Positions 15,541 through 24,084 of a DNA stretch of 48,605 bases are shown piece by piece (position 1 is the stretch's first letter; each line of letters begins with the position of its first letter). The notes under the pieces are model-generated. The model was not told where the DNA came from. It made no database searches and was given only the letters and a program-made list of their open reading frames with translations. Made by a program: the position numbers and the translations under genes. The DNA is from JACQAI01 sp035507915. GTDB lineage: Bacteria > Pseudomonadota > Alphaproteobacteria > Elsterales > Elsteraceae. The stretch covers positions 1 to 48,605 of the forward strand of contig DATJNS010000168.1 in assembly GCA_035507915.1 (NCBI GenBank), written 5' to 3'.

Positions 15541-16434
15541 TCAGCGCGGCACGTCGCCCAGCACCGTGCAGCGGCGGATCACCCGCGCCTCGTGCGCCGT
15601 GTCGTAGCTCTCGGCCTTGTGCAGCAGGCAGCGATTGTCCCACACCATGAAGTCGCCGGGGCGCCAGCGATGGGTGTAGGTCCGCGCCGCCGCGACGGCG
15701 CGCGTGTTCAAGTCCTCGATCAGCGCGCGCCCGGCCTGGTACGCCATGCCCTGGATGGTCTCGGCGTGGTCGCCGAGGAAGATGCATTTGCGCCCGGTCT
15801 CCGGGTGGGTGCGCACGACGGGGTGATCGACCGGCGGCACCGCGTTGCGCTGCGCCTCGGTCATCGGCGCCTCGCCGTGGCGACGGTTGCGCGAGAAGTC
15901 CAGATTGTGGATCGCGCGCAGACCGGCGAGCCGCCGCTGCTCGGCCGGATCGAGCGCGTCATAGGCGGAGTACATGTCGGCGAACCCGGTGCCGCCCCCG
16001 GTCGCCGGGATCCGTTCGGCGAACAGCATCGTGGCCTGGCCGGTCACGCGCTGCCAGGACCCGTCGGTATGCCACGCCATGGTGCCGCGGTCGGGATGCT
16101 TGCCGCTCGGCGTGCCGTCGGCGTCGAGGTTCGACAACGTGTAGAGCTCGGGATGCGCATTGGCATGGTACTGGTTCATGACGTGGACCTGCACCTCGCC
16201 GAAGCGCCGCGCGAACGCGACCTGCGCGCCGGGCGCCAGATCCTGGTCGCGGAACAGCAGCAGCTGGTGGGCGAGGAACGCCGCATGGACCGCGGGAAAC
16301 GCCGCGTCGTCGATCGCGGCGACCTGCAGCCCGAGCACCTCCGCGCCGAGGCCGCCCGCGAACGGACGCAGCTGCAAGGCCGATCCCGTCGGCGTCGCTC
16401 GCGCTTCGAGCCCGTGCATGTTCCCGCGCTCCAT
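15541..16434 (-). CDS. TauD/TfdA-family 2-oxoglutarate-dependent dioxygenase
   Basis: This is a non-haem iron oxygenase of 297 residues that should couple 2-oxoglutarate decarboxylation to oxidation of a small substrate. The iron ligands are visible: WHTDGSW (HxD, about residues 120-125) and the distal histidine in DNRCLLHKAESYD. The C-terminal RVIRRCTVLGD arginines fit 2-oxoglutarate binding. Family members attack taurine, 2,4-D, alkyl sulfates and many other acids, so the substrate is open. The ATG at 16434 begins one base after the holC stop, which suggests coupled translation. MHGLEAR at 16419 is an alternative start. It is an unusual neighbour inside the pepA-holC-ndk group. Confidence 0.88.
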   Translation of the reverse strand: MERGNMHGLEARATPTGSALQLRPFAGGLGAEVLGLQVAAIDDAAFPAVHAAFLAHQLLLFRDQDLAPGAQVAFARRFGEVQVHVMNQYHANAHPELYTLSNLDADGTPSGKHPDRGTMAWHTDGSWQRVTGQATMLFAERIPATGGGTGFADMYSAYDALDPAEQRRLAGLRAIHNLDFSRNRRHGEAPMTEAQRNAVPPVDHPVVRTHPETGRKCIFLGDHAETIQGMAYQAGRALIEDLNTRAVAAARTYTHRWRPGDFMVWDNRCLLHKAESYDTAHEARVIRRCTVLGDVPR

Positions 16435-16435
16435 T

Positions 16436-16882
16436 CTAGCCGCCCTGCTCCCAGCCCTTGTCGGATTGCTTGAAATATTTGAGCGCGTGGCCGGCGTCCT
16501 TGGCCGCCTTGTAGCGCACGCGCGCGCTTGCGGTGGCGCCGTCGTCGCGGCCGTCGAAGATCTCGATGCAGCGCCGGTAGCGCTCGGGCGACGCCACCGT
16601 CGCGCCGTCGGCCAGCACCACGACCTCGGCGCCGTTGGGATTCTCGTCGTGCTCGGTGAGCCAGATCGGCTGATCGCCCGGATGGCCGTCGCGCGCGGTG
16701 CCGTGCGCCAGGAACGCAGCCGGGTCGTAGGTCCACAGCACCTGGCTCAGGCTGTCGACGCGCGTCGGCGAGCCGACGACCACGACCGCGCGCAGATCGA
16801 GCTCGCGGACCTTCTCCAGGATCTTCGGGAGCGCCTGCTCGAGCGACGTGTGCAGCAGCTGGTAGAAGCTGAACTCGGTCAT
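16436..16882 (-). CDS. holC: DNA polymerase III chi subunit
   Basis: This is a clamp-loader accessory subunit of the replicative polymerase; in model bacteria chi links the clamp loader to single-strand binding protein. It has 148 residues. It begins MTEFSFYQLLHTSLEQALPKILEKV and contains the LWTYDPAAFLAHGTA and QPIWLTEHDENPNGAEVVVLADG segments typical of HolC. It ends with a basic, charged tail (KYFKQSDKGWEQGG). It is 13 bases downstream of pepA on the same strand, the common alphaproteobacterial arrangement, and is followed after one base by the dioxygenase gene. Confidence 0.93.
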   Translation of the reverse strand: MTEFSFYQLLHTSLEQALPKILEKVRELDLRAVVVVGSPTRVDSLSQVLWTYDPAAFLAHGTARDGHPGDQPIWLTEHDENPNGAEVVVLADGATVASPERYRRCIEIFDGRDDGATASARVRYKAAKDAGHALKYFKQSDKGWEQGG

Positions 16883-16895
16883 CGCCGGCGGCGGC

Positions 16896-18380
16896 TCAGC
16901 CCTCGTAGCGGTCGCGCACCAGGCGATCGAGCAGCCGGATGCCCCAGCCGGTCGCGCCCTTCGGCACGGTCGGCTGGTCCTTCTTCGACCACGCGACGCC
17001 GGCGATGTCGAGATGCGCCCACGGCACGTCGTTGACGAAGCGCTTGCAGAACTGCGCACCGACGATGCTGCCGGCGTTGCCGTCGCCGATGTTCTTGACG
17101 TCGGCGATGTCGGAGTTGATCAGCTTGTCGTAGGCCTCCGCGAGCGGCATGCGCCACACCGTCTCGCCCGAGGTCTTGCCGGCCTTGAACAGCGCGTCCG
17201 CGAGCGCGTCGTCGTTGGCGAACAGCCCGGCGTTCTCGACGCCGAGCGAGACGATGATCGCGCCCGTCAGGGTCGCGAGGTCGATCATCGCCACCGGCTT
17301 GAAGCGCTCCTGGCAGTACCACAGCACGTCGGCCAGCACGAGCCTGCCCTCGGCATCGGTGTTCAGCACCTCGATGGTCTGGCCCGAGGCCGAGGTCACG
17401 ATGTCGCCCGGGCGCTGCGCGGTGCCCGATGGCATGTTCTCGACCAGCCCGACGACGCCCACCGCGTTCGCCTTGGCGCGCCGCCCGGCGAGCGCCGCCA
17501 TCGTGCCGACGACGGCGGCCGAGCCCGCCATGTCCCACTTCATGTCCTCCATGCCCTTGGAGGTCTTGAGCGACAGGCCGCCCGAGTCGAACGTGACGCC
17601 CTTGCCGATGAAGGCGATCGGGGCCTTGCCGCGCGGCCCGCCGTTCCAGCGCATCACGACCACGCGCGGCTCGTGCTCGGCACCCTGGGCGACCCCGAGC
17701 AGCGCGCCCATGCCATGCTTGCGCAGCTCCTTGAGCCCGAGCACCTCGACCGTGAGCCCGAGCTTGGTCAGCGACTTGACGCGTTGCGCCATCGATTCGG
17801 GATAGATCACGTTGGGCGGCTCGGCGACCAGGTCGCGCGCGAAGAAGATCGCGTCGGTGACCTTGTCGAGCGGCGCGAAGGCCTGGCGCGCATCGGCGCT
17901 GTCGGCGACCATGAAGACGATGCGGTCGAGCTTCGGCAGGTCCTCCTTCTTGATCTTGGTGCGGTACTTGTCGAAGCGGTAGCCGCGCAGGCGCATGCCG
18001 AAGGCCATGTGGGCGGCAGCGCGCGGCGCCGGCAGGCCACCGTCGGGATCCACCACCACGGCGGCAGCGGCATCGGGGACCGCCAACAGCTGGACCAGGA
18101 GACCGCCGCCGACGTCCTCGGCCTTGCCCTCGATCAGATCCTGCGGCTTGCCCAGGCCGTAGAGCACGATGCGCGACTGCGGCAGGCCCGGCGGGCCGGG
18201 AATGTCGAGCAGTTCGCCCAACTTGCCGTCGAACTTGCTGGCGGCGAGCGCGCGCCGGACGGCGCCGCCGGAGCGCTGGTCGAGGGCGCGCGCCGCGCGG
18301 CCGAGCGCACGGCCTTCCGCGACACCGACGGCGATCGCACCCTTTTTGCCGAGATCCGGTTCGGCGAAGCTGATCTTCAT
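16896..18380 (-). CDS. pepA: Leucyl aminopeptidase (M17)
   Basis: This is a cytosolic di-metal aminopeptidase of 494 residues. The N-terminal regulatory domain (about 1-170) is followed by the catalytic M17 domain. That domain has the FIGKGVTFDSGGLSLK metal-binding segment, DMAGSAAVVGTM, and the family signature NTDAEGRLVLADVLWY. In some bacteria PepA also binds DNA, but nothing here shows that. I start at MKISFAEPDLGKKG (ATG 18380); the open frame continues 70 codons upstream into low-quality sequence. The divergent neighbour is surA. In many relatives lptF, lptG and lptD lie between these two; here the gap is only 221 bases. Confidence 0.95.
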   Translation of the reverse strand: MKISFAEPDLGKKGAIAVGVAEGRALGRAARALDQRSGGAVRRALAASKFDGKLGELLDIPGPPGLPQSRIVLYGLGKPQDLIEGKAEDVGGGLLVQLLAVPDAAAAVVVDPDGGLPAPRAAAHMAFGMRLRGYRFDKYRTKIKKEDLPKLDRIVFMVADSADARQAFAPLDKVTDAIFFARDLVAEPPNVIYPESMAQRVKSLTKLGLTVEVLGLKELRKHGMGALLGVAQGAEHEPRVVVMRWNGGPRGKAPIAFIGKGVTFDSGGLSLKTSKGMEDMKWDMAGSAAVVGTMAALAGRRAKANAVGVVGLVENMPSGTAQRPGDIVTSASGQTIEVLNTDAEGRLVLADVLWYCQERFKPVAMIDLATLTGAIIVSLGVENAGLFANDDALADALFKAGKTSGETVWRMPLAEAYDKLINSDIADVKNIGDGNAGSIVGAQFCKRFVNDVPWAHLDIAGVAWSKKDQPTVPKGATGWGIRLLDRLVRDRYEG

Positions 18381-18601
18381 CGTTCGGTCCACCGCTCCAC
18401 GCGCGCCAGGCCACTCCGGCGCGGCGCCGGCTAACCTAGCGGCGCGCTCCCGTGAGGGGAAGGGTGGCCGCGCCGCGTTGTCGCAGTGTATGATCTTGCG
18501 GCATGCACGCGACTGCTCCAGCTTGGCGGCAGGCGCGAGGTCGCCGCGCAGCCGCGTCGGCGAGCGCCCGAGGGCTGGACGTCCGATCAATGAAGGGAGC
18601 G

Positions 18602-19864
18602 ATGAAGCCTGCCGCGCTGCTGTTTGCCGTCATCGCGCTTCTGCTGGGGCCGGTGGCGGGCAGCGCCCAGGAGATGCTGCGGATCGCCGCCGTCGTGAAC
18701 GACGAGGTGATCTCGCTGTACGACGTCAACACGCGCATCCACCTCTTCCTGCTGACCGTCAACCAGCCGGAGTCCAAAGAAGCCTACCAGCAGCTCTTTC
18801 CCCAGATCCTGCGCACGTTGATCGACGAGCATCTCGAGCTGCAGGAGGCCAAGGCGAAGGGCATCGAGGTCACCGACAGCGAGGTCGATCAGGCGGTCGC
18901 CGAGATCGAGACCACCAACCACATGCCGAGCGGCGGGCTATTCACCTTGCTGGCGCAGAACCGCATCCCCAAGGAGACCATGATCTCGCAGCTGCGCGCG
19001 CGCATCGCCTGGCAGCGCACGGTGGCGCGCCGGCTGCGCCTGACCTATCAGGTCACCGCCGACGAGATCGACGAGGCGATCGCGCAGATGAAGGCGGACG
19101 AGGGCAAGCCCGAATACCTGCTGGCCGAGATCTTCCTCGGCATCGACAATCCCGATCTCGAGCCGAGCGTTCGGGCGAACGCGGAGCGCATCGTGACCGA
19201 GGTCAAGCAGGGCGCCGACTTCGCGGCGCTGGCTCGGCAGTTCTCGGAGAGCGCGACCTCGGCGGCGGGCGGCGATCTCGGCTGGGTGCAGATCGACCAG
19301 CTCGATCCCGAGATCGCCGCGGCGGTCCAGAAGATGCAGATCGGCGCGGTCAGCGCACCGATTCGCACCGTCACCGGCTATCACGTGCTGTGGCTGCGCG
19401 AGCGGCGGACCGAGGCTGCGGCCAACCCCGAGGACGCCAAGGTGGCGCTGCGCCGCATATTCGTGCCGGTCGCGGCGAACGCGCCGGCGGCGGACGTCGC
19501 CGCGAAGAAGCAGGCGGCCGCCAAGGCGGCGCAATCGATCAAGAGCTGCGACGACGTCGCGCGCGTCGCGACCGAGCTCAACGCGCCGGCCCCGAACGAT
19601 CTCGGCACCCTGCGGATCGTCGATCTGGCGCCGCGCATCCAGCCCGCGATCGCCAAGCTCGCGGTCGGCCAGGCCTCCGAGCCGATCCAGCTCGACGGCG
19701 GCCTCGCCATCATGGTGGTGTGCCAGAAGATCGACCCGAAGGCCGCGGCGCTGCCCGACCGGGACCAGGTCGCGCAGCGCCTGCTCACCGAGAAGCTCGA
19801 CGGCGAGGGGCGCAAATACCTGCGCGACCTCCGTCAGGCCGCCTACATCGACATCCGGGCCTAG
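18602..19864 (+). CDS. surA: SurA-like periplasmic peptidyl-prolyl isomerase/chaperone
   Basis: This periplasmic chaperone helps outer-membrane proteins fold. The 420 residues begin with a signal peptide (MKPAALLFAVIALLLGPVAGSA, cleavage before QE). A SurA_N chaperone domain follows (IAAVVNDEVISLYDV to about residue 160). The first PpiC rotamase domain comes next (LAEIFLGIDNPD to YHVLWLRERR), then a second, degenerate one (LRRIFVPVAANA to MVVCQKID). I chose ATG 18602, with AGGGAG just upstream; ATG 18590 would add four residues. pdxA follows after 11 bases. The order surA-pdxA-rsmA is the common one, but the usual upstream lptD is missing. Confidence 0.92.
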   Translation: MKPAALLFAVIALLLGPVAGSAQEMLRIAAVVNDEVISLYDVNTRIHLFLLTVNQPESKEAYQQLFPQILRTLIDEHLELQEAKAKGIEVTDSEVDQAVAEIETTNHMPSGGLFTLLAQNRIPKETMISQLRARIAWQRTVARRLRLTYQVTADEIDEAIAQMKADEGKPEYLLAEIFLGIDNPDLEPSVRANAERIVTEVKQGADFAALARQFSESATSAAGGDLGWVQIDQLDPEIAAAVQKMQIGAVSAPIRTVTGYHVLWLRERRTEAAANPEDAKVALRRIFVPVAANAPAADVAAKKQAAAKAAQSIKSCDDVARVATELNAPAPNDLGTLRIVDLAPRIQPAIAKLAVGQASEPIQLDGGLAIMVVCQKIDPKAAALPDRDQVAQRLLTEKLDGEGRKYLRDLRQAAYIDIRA

Positions 19865-19875
19865 GACGCGCGGTC

Positions 19876-20880
19876 ATGCCGCCCGAGCGGCGTCAGCTTC
19901 CGTTGGCGGTCACGATGGGCGAGCCCGCCGGCATCGGCGGCGAGCTGACCATCAAGGCGTGGCTGCAGCGCGAGAAGCTGCCGCCGTTCTTCGCGATCGA
20001 CGATCCGGACCGGCTGGAGCGCCTGGCCGCCGACCTCGGCTCGCCGATCCCGATCCAGCCGATCCGCGACGGCTACGAGGCGACCACGGTGTTCGCCAAG
20101 GCGCTGCCGGTGCTGCCATGTCTGCTCGACCGCCCGGTCACGCCCGGACGGCCCGATCCCGGCAACGCGCAGACGGTGATCACCGCGATCGAGCGCGCGG
20201 TCACCGCGGTGCAGACCGGCTCGGCGGGCGCCGTCGTCACCAACCCGATCCAGAAGTCCGTGCTGATGGCGAGCGGCTTCCGCCATCCCGGCCACACCGA
20301 GTTCCTGGCCGAGCTCGCCGGCGTGCGCACGATCATGATGCTGGCCTGCCCCGAGCTGCGCGTCGTCCCGGTGACCGTGCACCTGCCGCTCAAGGAAGCG
20401 ATCCGCCAGCTCACCCGCAAGAGCATCGTCGAGGCCGGCCGCATCACCGCGCTGAGCCTGATCCGGCTGTTCGGCATAGCGCGCCCGCGGCTGGTGGTCG
20501 CCGGGCTCAATCCGCACGCCGGCGAGAGCGGCGCGCTCGGCCGCGAGGACATCGAGATCATCGCACCGGCGGTCGAGGATCTCGCGGCGACCGGCCTCGA
20601 GGTGCGCGGCCCCCTGTCGGCCGACACGCTGTTCCATCCGGCCGCGCGCCAGCGTTACGACGCGGCCTTGTGCATGTATCACGACCAGGCGCTGATCCCG
20701 ATCAAGACGCTCGATTTCGCCGGCGGCGTCAACGTGACCCTGGGCCTGCCGTTCATCCGCACCTCGCCCGACCACGGCACCGCGCTCGACATCGCAGGAC
20801 GCGGCATCGCCGACCCGGCGAGCCTGATCGCCGCCATGCGGCTCGCCGGAGAGCTGGTTGCACGACGCACCGCCGGCTGA
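19876..20880 (+). CDS. pdxA: 4-hydroxythreonine-4-phosphate dehydrogenase
   Basis: PdxA oxidises 4-phosphohydroxy-L-threonine in the DXP-dependent route to pyridoxal phosphate. It has 334 residues. It begins LPLAVTMGEPAGIGGEL and has the HPGHTEFLAELAG segment with a metal-binding histidine. GLNPHAGESGALG and MYHDQALIPIKTLDF carry the other two histidines, and TSPDHGTALDIAG is near the end. The ATG at 19876 is 11 bases after surA. The 3' end contains the ribosome binding site and TTG start of rsmA, so the two overlap by 23 bases. Confidence 0.95.
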   Translation: MPPERRQLPLAVTMGEPAGIGGELTIKAWLQREKLPPFFAIDDPDRLERLAADLGSPIPIQPIRDGYEATTVFAKALPVLPCLLDRPVTPGRPDPGNAQTVITAIERAVTAVQTGSAGAVVTNPIQKSVLMASGFRHPGHTEFLAELAGVRTIMMLACPELRVVPVTVHLPLKEAIRQLTRKSIVEAGRITALSLIRLFGIARPRLVVAGLNPHAGESGALGREDIEIIAPAVEDLAATGLEVRGPLSADTLFHPAARQRYDAALCMYHDQALIPIKTLDFAGGVNVTLGLPFIRTSPDHGTALDIAGRGIADPASLIAAMRLAGELVARRTAG

Positions 20881-21775
20881 GACGCGGACGCTCGCCGACC
20901 TGCCGCCGCTGCGCGAGGTGATCCGGCGCCACCGCCTGAGCGCCGACAAGCGGTTCGGCCAGCACTTCCTGCTCGACCTCAACCTGACGGCGCGCATCGC
21001 GCGGGCGGCCGGCGACCTCGCGCACGGCACCACCGTCGAGGTCGGTCCGGGGCCCGGCGGCCTGACGCGCGCCCTCTTGGACGCCGGCGCGGCCCACGTG
21101 GTCGCGATCGAGAAGGACCCGCGCTGCGTCGAGGCGCTCGGCGACCTGGTGGCGGTCGCGCGCGGCCGCCTGACGGTGATCGCGGGCGACGCCGCCGAGA
21201 TCGACCCGGTGCGGCTCGGTCCGCCGCCGCGGCGCATCGTCGCCAACCTGCCCTACAATGTCGGCACCCACCTGCTGATCGGCTGGCTCAAGGCGATCGA
21301 TGCGTTCGAGAGCCTGACCCTGATGTTCCAGAAGGAGGTCGCGGCGCGCCTGGCGGCGCCGGTCGGCGGCCGCGTCTACGGGCGGCTCAGCGTGCTCGCG
21401 CAATACCAGGCCCATGTACGCGCGGTGTTCGACGTGCCGGCGCGCGCCTTCACGCCGCCGCCCAAGGTCGCCTCCACCATCGTGCGCCTGACGCCGCGCC
21501 CGGCGCGCGAGCCGATCCCCGCGCTCGACGCCCTGGAGGCGGTGACCGCCGCCGCGTTCGGTCAGCGGCGCAAGATGCTGCGCGCCAGCCTGCGCACCCT
21601 CGGCGTCGACGCCGACGCGCTGCTCGCCGCCGTCGGCATCGCGCCGACCGGGCGCGCCGAGACGGTCGACGTCGCCGGCTTCGCCGCGCTGGCGCGCGCC
21701 TACGGCGCGTCTGCGCGCGTCGCGTCGCCCGGGGCGATCAGCGACAGCAGCGAGGCGACGTCCGGAAGCACGTGA
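20858..21775 (+). CDS. rsmA: 16S rRNA dimethyladenosine transferase
   Basis: RsmA (KsgA) dimethylates two adjacent adenosines near the 3' end of 16S rRNA late in 30S assembly. The 305 residues contain FGQHFLLDLNLTARI, the SAM-binding VEVGPGPGGLTRAL, the catalytic NLPYNV motif and the VPARAFTPPPKVASTIVRL segment. The start is a TTG at 20858, supported by GGAG 6 bases upstream inside pdxA. The conserved protein normally ends near AGFAALARAYG. About 22 further residues (ASARVASPGAIS onward) are encoded opposite the end of the convergent HAD gene, an overlap of 76 bases. Confidence 0.95.
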   Translation: MHDAPPAETRTLADLPPLREVIRRHRLSADKRFGQHFLLDLNLTARIARAAGDLAHGTTVEVGPGPGGLTRALLDAGAAHVVAIEKDPRCVEALGDLVAVARGRLTVIAGDAAEIDPVRLGPPPRRIVANLPYNVGTHLLIGWLKAIDAFESLTLMFQKEVAARLAAPVGGRVYGRLSVLAQYQAHVRAVFDVPARAFTPPPKVASTIVRLTPRPAREPIPALDALEAVTAAAFGQRRKMLRASLRTLGVDADALLAAVGIAPTGRAETVDVAGFAALARAYGASARVASPGAISDSSEATSGST

Positions 21776-22413
21776 TCCGGCCGCGGCACCGAGGCGTGGA
21801 GCGCCACGTCGCGTCGGTTGATCCAGGCGACCGCGAGGCCGAGCGGCTTGGCGCCCACCATGTCGGTGAACTGCGACTGGCCGGCATGCAGGATCCCGTC
21901 GAGCCCGATGCCGAAGCGGGCTCGCGCCTGGTCGATCAGGTGCCGGAACAGCGTGCCGTCGGGCTTGTAGCCGCGTGCGCGCTCGGCCGTGCACACGAGA
22001 TCGAAGCCGCGCCCGAGCGGCGTCAGCGCCAGCAGGTCGTCGTCGATGTTGGAGACCACCGCCAGCCGGTGGCGGCGCGCCAGCGCATCGAGCGTGGCGG
22101 CGACGTCGGGATAGAGCCGGAAGCCCGGAAAGGCCGCGAAGTAGCGCTCGACCAGCCTCTCATCGCCGCGCAGTCCGTAGTGCTCGAAGCTCTCGGCGAG
22201 CGACAGCGCGCAGATATCGCGGTAGCGCCGGTAGGGCTCCCAGTAATGCGCGATGTTGCGCGCCTCCCAGTGCTCGAAGAACGCCTTGACGTCGACCGCG
22301 CGTCCGCCGACCTCGGCAAGGATCGACTCGAACGCCGGATAGGAGCCGTCGCGCACGCTGATCAGCGTGCCGAAGACGTCGAACGACAGCAGCGCGGGCC
22401 GCAGCGGGCCCAT
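21700..22413 (-). CDS. HAD-superfamily hydrolase, haloacid-dehalogenase-like (type II)
   Basis: This is a predicted phosphatase or dehalogenase of 237 residues. The nucleophile motif LLSFDVFGTLISV holds the first aspartate. Motif II is VVSNIDDD. The motif III lysine is in ARGYKPDGTLFRHLI, and the motif IV region is HAGQSQFTDMVGAKPLGL. The cap (about residues 20-95) is helical, as in type II enzymes. Substrates in this group range from 2-haloacids to sugar phosphates, so the function is open. It overlaps the rsmA tail by 76 bases on the other strand. It is 8 bases from the gmk stop on the same strand, so it may be the last gene of yicC-gmk-HAD. Confidence 0.87.
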   Translation of the reverse strand: MGPLRPALLSFDVFGTLISVRDGSYPAFESILAEVGGRAVDVKAFFEHWEARNIAHYWEPYRRYRDICALSLAESFEHYGLRGDERLVERYFAAFPGFRLYPDVAATLDALARRHRLAVVSNIDDDLLALTPLGRGFDLVCTAERARGYKPDGTLFRHLIDQARARFGIGLDGILHAGQSQFTDMVGAKPLGLAVAWINRRDVALHASVPRPDHVLPDVASLLSLIAPGDATRADAP

Positions 22414-22421
22414 CGCGCGCC

Positions 22422-23066
22422 TCAGTCCTTGGCGCGCATCGTCGCGACGAACGGCGCGAGATCGAGCTGACGGTCGCGCCGGTGACGCTCGGCGGTCAGG
22501 ATCGACTGCACCGCATTGACGCTCACTTCGACGTCATGGTTGATGATGATGTAGTCGTATTCGTGCCAGTGGCTCATCTCGTCGGCCGCCTTGGCCATGC
22601 GGCGCGCGACCGCCTCGTCGCTGTCCTGGGCGCGCGTGCGCAGACGCCGCTCGAGCTCGGCGTAGGACGGCGGCAAGATGAAGACCGAGACCATGTCGGC
22701 GCGCGCCGACTGCGCCATCTGGCGCGCGCCCTGCCAGTCGACGTCGAACAGGATGTCGCGTCCCTCGGCGAGCGCCTTCTCGACCGGCGCGCGCGGCGTG
22801 CCGTAGCCGTTGCCGAACACCTCGGCGTGCTCGAGGAACTCGCTGCGCTCGACCATGCGGTCGTACTCGCCGCGGTCGATGAAGTGGTAGTCGCGCCCCG
22901 ACACCTCGCTCGGCCGGCGCGGCCGCGTGGTCGCCGAGACCGACATGGTGAGGTCCTTCTCGCGCTCGAGCAGGAGACGCGAGATCGTCGTCTTGCCGGC
23001 ACCCGAGGGCGACGAGACGATCAGCATGACGCCACGGCGGCGCATCTGGATGGGGGTCGTGCTCAT
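22422..23066 (-). CDS. gmk: Guanylate kinase
   Basis: This enzyme phosphorylates GMP to GDP with ATP. It has 214 residues. The P-loop is SSPSGAGKTTISRLLLE (about 18-34). The GMP-binding region contains SVSATTRPRRPSEVSGRDYHFI and FLEHAEVFGNGYGTP, and the lid has RMAKAADEMSHWHEYDYIIIN. The ATG at 23066 overlaps the yicC stop by 4 bases (ATGA), so it is translated after yicC. The pair yicC-gmk is widely conserved. It converges on rsmA with the HAD gene between. Confidence 0.97.
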   Translation of the reverse strand: MSTTPIQMRRRGVMLIVSSPSGAGKTTISRLLLEREKDLTMSVSATTRPRRPSEVSGRDYHFIDRGEYDRMVERSEFLEHAEVFGNGYGTPRAPVEKALAEGRDILFDVDWQGARQMAQSARADMVSVFILPPSYAELERRLRTRAQDSDEAVARRMAKAADEMSHWHEYDYIIINHDVEVSVNAVQSILTAERHRRDRQLDLAPFVATMRAKD

Positions 23067-23974
23067 TCGATGTTCTGCACCTGCTCGCGGAGCTGGTCGA
23101 TCGCGTTCTTGAGCGCGAGGCCGCAACGCGTCACCTCGATGTCGGCCGACTTCGAGGTCAGGGTGTTGGCTTCGCGGTTGAACTCCTGGGCGAGGAAGTC
23201 GAGCTTGCGGCCGATCGCGCCGCCGTCGCTCAACAGCTCGCGCGCCGCCGCGACGTGGGCGCGCAGACGGTCGAGCTCCTCGGCGACGTCGGCGCGCGAC
23301 GCGATCAGCGCGACCTCGGCGGCCAGCCGCTCCGGCGGCAGCTGGGCGCGCTGCTCCTCGAGCAGGCTCGCGACCTGGCGTTTGAGGCGCGCGGCGATCG
23401 CCTCCGGCTGCAGCGCGGCCAGCTGCGCCGCCTCCTCGGTCAGGCGCGCAATCGCGTCGACGTGGCCGGCGACCACCGCGGCCAGCCGACCGCCCTCGCC
23501 GCGCCGCGCCGTCGCGAACGCCTCGAGCGCGCGATCGAAGCTGGCGAGCAGCGCCGGGCGCGCGGCGTCGTCGATGGCCGGCATGTCGGCATCGATCTCC
23601 TCGATCAGCCCACGCACGCCGAGCAGGGTCTCGAGCCGCGGCGGCGCCTGATCGACGCGCGGCCCGAGCGCCGCCTGCAACGCGAGCAGGCCGGCGAGCG
23701 CCGGCTCGTTGACCCGGAACGCCGACGCCGCGCGGCCGCGCTTGAGGTCGAGCGCGATCGAGACCGTGCCGCGCGCGCAGGCGCGCCCGACGCGCTCGCG
23801 CACCGGCGGCTCGAGCTGGTCGAGGCCGGGCGGCAGCCGCAGACGCACGTCGAGGCCGCGCGCGTTGACGCTCTTGATCTCCCAGGTCCACGCGAGGGTG
23901 TCGAGCGTCTCACCGGCGCGCGCAAATCCCGTCATGCTGACGACGCCGGCGACAGGAGGGGAGACGGCATTCAT
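23063..23974 (-). CDS. yicC: YicC-family endoribonuclease
   Basis: YicC proteins are endoribonucleases reported to act on RNA in stationary phase. The 303 residues have the N-terminal YicC-like domain (VSMTGFARAG, then WEIKSVNARGLDVRLRLPPGL). The C-terminal DUF1732-type domain has EELDRLRAHVAAARELL and the conserved GRKLDFLAQEFNREANTLTSKS. The start at ATG 23974 adds a short lead before the usual MTGFA, whose in-frame ATG at residue 14 is an alternative. It overlaps gmk by 4 bases. In many alphaproteobacteria mltG lies just upstream; here mltG is 14 kb away beyond a block of accessory genes. Confidence 0.94.
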   Translation of the reverse strand: MNAVSPPVAGVVSMTGFARAGETLDTLAWTWEIKSVNARGLDVRLRLPPGLDQLEPPVRERVGRACARGTVSIALDLKRGRAASAFRVNEPALAGLLALQAALGPRVDQAPPRLETLLGVRGLIEEIDADMPAIDDAARPALLASFDRALEAFATARRGEGGRLAAVVAGHVDAIARLTEEAAQLAALQPEAIAARLKRQVASLLEEQRAQLPPERLAAEVALIASRADVAEELDRLRAHVAAARELLSDGGAIGRKLDFLAQEFNREANTLTSKSADIEVTRCGLALKNAIDQLREQVQNIE

Positions 23975-24030
23975 TCCAACGGCTTATATCGTTTCCGGAG
24001 GCGCCGAACAACGCTGCCGCTGGACCTTGT

Positions 24031-24056
24031 GGAATAATCGGAATCGGCGGATCGTT
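24031..24056 (+). promoter_or_regulatory. Candidate ECF-type promoter of the sigma factor gene
   Basis: GGAAT (24031-24035) and CGTT (24053-24056) are separated by 17 bases. This resembles promoters used by ECF sigma factors (GGAAC, 16-17 bases, CGTT). A start near 24062 would give a leader of about 23 bases to the TTG start codon at 24085. Autoregulation is the simplest reading but is inferred. Confidence 0.45.
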
Positions 24057-24084
24057 AGCGCTCAGGCGGAGGGGAGAAGGCCGT

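Noticed and set aside
18503..18601. Upstream start for surA
   Set aside because: It would add 33 Arg/Ala-rich residues before a clear signal peptide; ATG 18602 places the signal peptide at the N-terminus.
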